Origin: Citromicrobium sp.
Lineage (GTDB): Bacteria > Pseudomonadota > Alphaproteobacteria > Sphingomonadales > Sphingomonadaceae
DNA length: 18,841 nt
Assembly: GCA_002712945.1 (NCBI GenBank)
Contig: PAVA01000017.1
Location: forward strand, 1 to 18,841
Direction of reading: 5' to 3'
Of this stretch, positions 15,446-18,841 are shown in pieces; the stretch's first letter is position 1; each line of letters starts with the position of its first letter. The notes below the pieces were generated by a model that made no database searches, was not told where the DNA came from, and saw nothing but the letters and a program-made list of their open reading frames with translations. The position numbers were made by a program, and so were the translations under genes.

Positions 15446-16120
15446 ATGAATATTGCCGCCGTTCTCCTGTCGGGCGGGCTCGATTCGATGGTTGCGGCCG
15501 CGCTCGCGCAGGAGGCGGGGCATGAGGTCCACGCGCTGACGATCGACTACGGGCAGCGCCACAAGCGCGAGATCGAGGCCGCGCGCGCGATCGCAAAGGC
15601 GCTGGGCCTTGCCAGCCATTCGGAAATCGCGCTGGACCTGCGCCAGTTCGGCGGATCGGCCCTGACCGCCGATATCGACGTGCCCAAGGAGGGCGTCGGC
15701 GAGAGCATCCCGGTGACCTACGTGCCGGCGCGCAATCTCGTCTTCCTGTCGCTCACGACCGCTTTTGCCGAGAGCATCGGGGCGGGCCGGATCGTGATCG
15801 GCGTCAACGCGCTCGACTATTCGGGCTACCCCGATTGTCGTCCCGAGTTCGTCGCCGCCTTCGCCGAGGCGGCGCGGCTGGGCACGAAGGCCGGGATAGA
15901 GGGCGGAGGATTTGCGATCGACGCTCCGCTGCAATTCCTCAGCAAGGCGGATATTGCGCGGGAAGCGGATCGTCTCGGGCTCGATACCGGGCTCAGCTGG
16001 TCGTGTTACGATCCGAGAGGGGATGGCCTCCCCTGCGGATTATGCGATAGCTGTCGCCTGCGCCTCGGCGGATTTGCCGCGGCGGGCCTGGTCGATGGTC
16101 TCGACTATCCGGCGAAATAA
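15446..16120 (+). CDS. queC: 7-cyano-7-deazaguanine (preQ0) synthase
   Basis: QueC converts 7-carboxy-7-deazaguanine to preQ0 with ATP and ammonia, on the way to queuosine in tRNA. With the start chosen here it has 224 residues. The PP-loop motif SGGLDS is at 9-14, then TIDYGQRHKREI, and VPARNLVFLSL with SGYPDCRPEF in the middle. The zinc cysteines are C187, C197, C200 and C203 (SCYDP, CGLCDSC). ATG 15446 is preferred because homologues begin just before the PP-loop. An in-frame ATG at 15428 would add six residues, and neither start has a strong Shine-Dalgarno. No other queuosine gene (queD, queE, queF) is in the window. Confidence 0.95.
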   Translation: MNIAAVLLSGGLDSMVAAALAQEAGHEVHALTIDYGQRHKREIEAARAIAKALGLASHSEIALDLRQFGGSALTADIDVPKEGVGESIPVTYVPARNLVFLSLTTAFAESIGAGRIVIGVNALDYSGYPDCRPEFVAAFAEAARLGTKAGIEGGGFAIDAPLQFLSKADIAREADRLGLDTGLSWSCYDPRGDGLPCGLCDSCRLRLGGFAAAGLVDGLDYPAK

Positions 16121-16141
16121 GAACGAAAGAAGAGGGGATCG

Positions 16142-17740
16142 ATGAGCGAGACTGAACCGCCCGCCACCGCGGAGAAGGCCCGTGTGCCAGCCTATAGCTG
16201 GTATGCGCTGAGCGTGCTCGTGCTGGTCTATGTGCTGAACTTCATCGACCGGCAGATTCTCTCGATCCTGGCGAACGACATCAAGGCCGATCTCGGCGTC
16301 GACGACGCGTTTCTGGGCTTTCTCTACGGTACGGCCTTCGCGATCTTCTATGCGCTGTTCGGCATTCCACTCGGCAAGCTGGCGGATAGCTGGCACCGGG
16401 TCCGGCTGATGACGATCGGCCTGGGGCTGTGGTCGGTTATGACTGCGCTGTCGGGCTTTGCGAAGAACGCCGGGGTTCTCTCGGGCGCGCGAATCGGCGT
16501 CGGTATCGGCGAAGCAACCGCCAGCCCCTCGGCCTATTCGCTCATATCGGACTGGTTCCCTGCACGCCTTCGGGCGACCGCGCTCGCGGTCTATTCGTCG
16601 GGCCTCTATGTCGGCGGCGGGATTTCGTTGCTGATCGGCGGCCTGATCGTCGAGAACTGGAATGCATCCTTCCCCGATGGCGGGCCACTGGGCCTGGCCG
16701 GCTGGCAGGCCGCCTTCATCGCGGTCGGCGCCCCCGGCATCCTGCTGGCGTTCTGGGTGCTGACCTTGAAGGAGCCGGTCCGCGGTCTGATCGACGGCAT
16801 GCCCAGCGAACCCGTCGAGAAGCCGTTCCGGGGCTTCTTCGAGGAACTGCTGCAGATTATCCCGCCGTTTACGATCGCCGGTGCCGCGCGGCGCAGCCCG
16901 GCGGCGCTTGCCGGAAACCTCGCGGGGCTGGTCGGGTTCTTCTTCGCAGCCTGGCTCATCACGCTGCTGGCCGATACCGGGCAGGGCTTCATCATGGGTT
17001 CGCTCGGCTTCGATCTGGCAATCTCTGACCAGTGGTTCCTGCTCGCCATCGGCTATTACGCCATTTTCAGCTGGGCGAGCGCCTTGCGGTCGCGCGACCC
17101 GGAGACTTTCTCGCTGACCTGGGGTTCGCCGGCTTTCCTGTGCACGATCCTCGGCTACGGGACGGTCGCCTTCATTTCCTACGCCACCTCGTATTGGGGG
17201 GCGCCCTATGGCGAGCGGGTGTTCGAGATTTCCAAGAGCGAGCTGGGCCTGCTTCTTGGCGCACCCGCAGCCGTCACGGGCTTCCTCGGCGTCATCATCG
17301 GCGGACGCATGGCCGACTGGCTGTATACGAAGCTGCCCGCCGGGCGTCTCTACGTCGTGCTGTTCGGCCTGCTGGCGCCGGTGCCAGTGGTCTGGGTGAT
17401 GTTTACCACCGACAGCAAGACGGTGTTTCTGATCCTGGCAGCGGTCGCCCAATTGTTCGCTTCGAGCGCGCTGGGCGCGGCGGCGGCGACCAGTCAGGCG
17501 CTGGTCCTGCCCCGGATGCGGGGGGTCGCAACGGCCACCTTCTTCCTCGCGACGACGCTCGTTGGACTGGCGCTCGGCCCCTATCTGGCCGGGCTCGTCT
17601 CGGCCAAGGCGGGCGGAGATCTTTCGCTGGGGATGCTGAGCCTCTTGTGGATCGCGCCCATCGGCCTGGTGTTGCTGGTCGCCGCGCTCAGGCTGGTCCC
17701 CAGGGCTCAGGAGCGTGTGCTGGAGATGGGCAAGGCCTAG
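16142..17740 (+). CDS. MFS transporter, spinster-like
   Basis: The protein has 532 residues and many hydrophobic segments, consistent with 12 membrane helices. NFIDRQ at 33-38 in the first helix and the MFS motif A GIPLGKLADSWHRVR at 74-88 between helices 2 and 3 are characteristic of the spinster-type branch of the major facilitator superfamily. RIGVGIGEATASPSAYSLI lies near helices 4-5. The substrate is unknown; relatives are assigned to lipids or organic anions. A long central part (about 215-300), with PVEKPFRGFFEELLQIIPP and extra hydrophobic stretches, makes it larger than the common 400-450-residue MFS protein. ATG 16142 follows GAGGGG at short spacing. It starts 21 bases after queC and may share its transcript. 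Confidence 0.88.
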   Translation: MSETEPPATAEKARVPAYSWYALSVLVLVYVLNFIDRQILSILANDIKADLGVDDAFLGFLYGTAFAIFYALFGIPLGKLADSWHRVRLMTIGLGLWSVMTALSGFAKNAGVLSGARIGVGIGEATASPSAYSLISDWFPARLRATALAVYSSGLYVGGGISLLIGGLIVENWNASFPDGGPLGLAGWQAAFIAVGAPGILLAFWVLTLKEPVRGLIDGMPSEPVEKPFRGFFEELLQIIPPFTIAGAARRSPAALAGNLAGLVGFFFAAWLITLLADTGQGFIMGSLGFDLAISDQWFLLAIGYYAIFSWASALRSRDPETFSLTWGSPAFLCTILGYGTVAFISYATSYWGAPYGERVFEISKSELGLLLGAPAAVTGFLGVIIGGRMADWLYTKLPAGRLYVVLFGLLAPVPVVWVMFTTDSKTVFLILAAVAQLFASSALGAAAATSQALVLPRMRGVATATFFLATTLVGLALGPYLAGLVSAKAGGDLSLGMLSLLWIAPIGLVLLVAALRLVPRAQERVLEMGKA

Positions 17741-17749
17741 GCTACGTCA

Positions 17750-17778
17750 CGCCCGCGAGCGATAGAGGCTCGCGGGCG
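17750..17778. terminator. Hairpin between convergent MFS and sodC genes
   Basis: CGCCCGCGAGC 17750-17760 pairs perfectly with GCTCGCGGGCG 17768-17778 across a 7-base loop. No T run follows on either strand. The position between two convergent genes suggests a shared 3' structure that may work in both directions. Confidence 0.5.
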
Positions 17779-17801
17779 ACAAAAGCTCGCTTGGGCTTGG
17801 G

Positions 17802-18347
17802 TTATACGCGCTCGAGAACGCCGCAGCGCACCCGGCTGCCGGCATCGCCCGACGGGTCGGTGCGTCCATCGTCGGCCTCGGCGTGGATCACAACCGCCGT
17901 GCCGTCTGTGTCGAAAATCTGCGCCAGAACGTAGCTCCGGGTTCCGCCGATCGGAACCTGGACGCTCGCCGTGCCGTTGGCGCGAACCGTCAGGTTGGGC
18001 AGATCGCCAAGATGGTTGCCGTCGTTATCGAGCAGGCCATGGCCCTCGTTCGAGGGGTTAAGATGGCCTCCGGCGGAGGTGAAATCGGGCAGCGCGCAGC
18101 GGCCGGTGGTGTGCAGGTGGAAGCCGTGTTCGCCCGGGGTAAGGCCCTGCACCGTTACTGCCAGTTCGACTCTGTCGCCGACGCCGATCAGCCGGGCTTC
18201 GCCGGTCGGCGTGCCGCTGGTGTCCATCAGCGAGGCGGTGGCGATGGTTTCGCCATCCACGGAAGGCGTCGTGGCACAGGCGGCGAGGGCCAAAGCGAGC
18301 GGAACGGCGGCGGTGGCGCGGAGGGCGATGGTGGCGGGGCGTAGCAT
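17802..18347 (-). CDS. sodC: Cu,Zn superoxide dismutase, predicted lipoprotein
   Basis: It dismutates superoxide in the periplasm. The protein has 181 residues. A basic start and hydrophobic run end in the lipobox LAAC with C24, so it is probably lipid-anchored. Copper ligands are H77 and H79 (HGFHLH), the bridging H95 (GGHLNP) and H155 (VIHAEADDG). Zinc ligands are H95, H103, H112 and D115. C84 and C175 form the conserved disulfide. All active-site residues are present. A GAAGGAGA site (18357-18364) precedes the ATG. It lies 92 bases after the OmpA-type gene on the same strand, with a terminator between them that leaves little room for a separate promoter. Confidence 0.95.
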   Translation of the reverse strand: MLRPATIALRATAAVPLALALAACATTPSVDGETIATASLMDTSGTPTGEARLIGVGDRVELAVTVQGLTPGEHGFHLHTTGRCALPDFTSAGGHLNPSNEGHGLLDNDGNHLGDLPNLTVRANGTASVQVPIGGTRSYVLAQIFDTDGTAVVIHAEADDGRTDPSGDAGSRVRCGVLERV

Positions 18348-18383
18348 GTGGGCAAGTCTCCTTCTGATACTCGCCCAACGAAA

Positions 18384-18409
18384 AAGGGGCCGGATTGCTC
18401 CGGCCCCTT
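18384..18409 (-). terminator. Intrinsic terminator of the OmpA-family gene
   Basis: AAGGGGCCGGA 18384-18394 and TCCGGCCCCTT 18399-18409 form an 11-base-pair stem with a TTGC loop in + coordinates. Read on the - strand the stem is followed by a run of T (complement of AAAAA 18381-18385). It ends the OmpA-family transcript just before sodC. Confidence 0.85.
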
Positions 18410-18439
18410 CTCGTGTTTTCGTAGCGGAGAACCGCTCGA

Positions 18440-18841
18440 TTACATGCCCGAACCCGGACCGTAGGTGATTTCCACGCGACGGTTCTGCAGCTCGCGGACA
18501 CCGTCGGCGGTCGGAACACGGGGGTTCGCTTCACCGAAGGCTTCGCTGCTGATGCGGGCGTCGGGGATGCCGCGGCCGGTCATGTACTGACGGACCGAAG
18601 CGTTACGACGTGCCGCGAGGCCGAGGTTGTACTGCACGGTACCCGAACGGTCGGTGTAACCGGCGAGCATCACCGAGGCGGTGCCGCAGTTCTGGTAGGC
18701 CGAGATGGCGTTGTTCAGAACGGTCGCCGCTTCCGGCGTGATGTTCGACTTATCCCAGTCGAAGAACACGATGTAGGGGCCCGTGTTGCACGTCTGCGCC
18801 GGGGGCGGAGGCGGCGGCGGGGGAGGCGGCGGCGGGGGAGG
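18440..18841 (-). CDS. OmpA-family outer membrane protein, C-terminal part
   Basis: The frame is open to the window edge, so the N-terminal part (probably a beta barrel) is missing; 133 residues are visible. The segment begins with about 14 consecutive prolines (bases 18800-18841), a linker typical of this class, then AQTCNTGPYIVFFDWDKSNI. The OmpA/MotB peptidoglycan-binding domain follows, with LAGYTDRSGT and NLGLAARRNASVRQYM supplying the conserved Asp and Arg that bind diaminopimelate, and ending with LQNRRVEITYGPGSGM. It anchors the outer membrane to peptidoglycan. Two cysteines (QTCNT, YQNCG) could pair. A GTG at 18767-18769 is an internal valine codon, not the start. Confidence 0.92.
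   Translation of the reverse strand, partial: PPPPPPPPPPPPPPAQTCNTGPYIVFFDWDKSNITPEAATVLNNAISAYQNCGTASVMLAGYTDRSGTVQYNLGLAARRNASVRQYMTGRGIPDARISSEAFGEANPRVPTADGVRELQNRRVEITYGPGSGM

Noticed and set aside
18797..18841. GGGGGAGGCGGCGG-type repeat as G-quadruplex or CRISPR-like repeat
   Set aside because: It is the reverse complement of proline codons in the OmpA linker; the periodicity is three bases and protein-driven, although G-quadruplex formation is not excluded.
1..18841. Mobile element, prophage, toxin-antitoxin or defence system
   Set aside because: No transposase, integrase, att-like direct repeat next to a tRNA, restriction or toxin motif was found in either strand; all larger genes are housekeeping or metabolic.

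Overview
The window is GC-rich, densely coded DNA of the kind found in alphaproteobacteria, most likely order Sphingomonadales and close to Erythrobacteraceae. This is inferred from the protein style (for example the OmpA-type protein with a long polyproline linker and the sterol-desaturase/GMC pair), from the order argD-argF-hslO, and from the REP-like hairpin doublets between genes. No tRNA, rRNA, CRISPR array, transposase, integrase or phage gene was seen. Most of the window is core chromosome.

Left part (1-6300, + strand): the 3' end of rplT (ribosomal protein L20), a leader with a terminator and a competing fold, pheS and pheT (both subunits of phenylalanyl-tRNA synthetase, overlapping by ATGA), a short-chain dehydrogenase of the YdfG type that again overlaps pheT by ATGA, and prfC (release factor 3). 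prfC is bracketed by two hairpin doublets (4652-4729 and 6304-6350). Then come a PNPOx-like flavoprotein (6379-6945) and an exported protein of unknown function (7051-7935).

Middle part (7960-11106, - strand): a compact four-gene unit read leftward. It holds a 52-residue small protein with a strong Shine-Dalgarno site, a 132-residue single-membrane-segment protein, an eight-plus-histidine membrane fatty acid hydroxylase/sterol desaturase, and an FAD-dependent GMC alcohol oxidoreductase. A plausible reading is that the hydroxylase makes a lipid alcohol and the GMC enzyme oxidises it. This is the least characterised system in the window. Divergent from it lies an unusual cold-shock protein gene (11330-12133) with an N-terminal Arg/Gly-rich repeat domain followed by two cold-shock domains.

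Right part: the arginine genes argD and argF, then hslO (redox chaperone Hsp33), queC (7-deazaguanine pathway) and a spinster-like MFS transporter, all on +. The window ends with two - strand envelope genes: a lipoprotein Cu,Zn superoxide dismutase (sodC) and an OmpA-family protein cut by the window edge, separated by a clear intrinsic terminator. No stretch longer than 300 bases lacks a gene. The longest gap is the divergent 223-base region 11107-11329.
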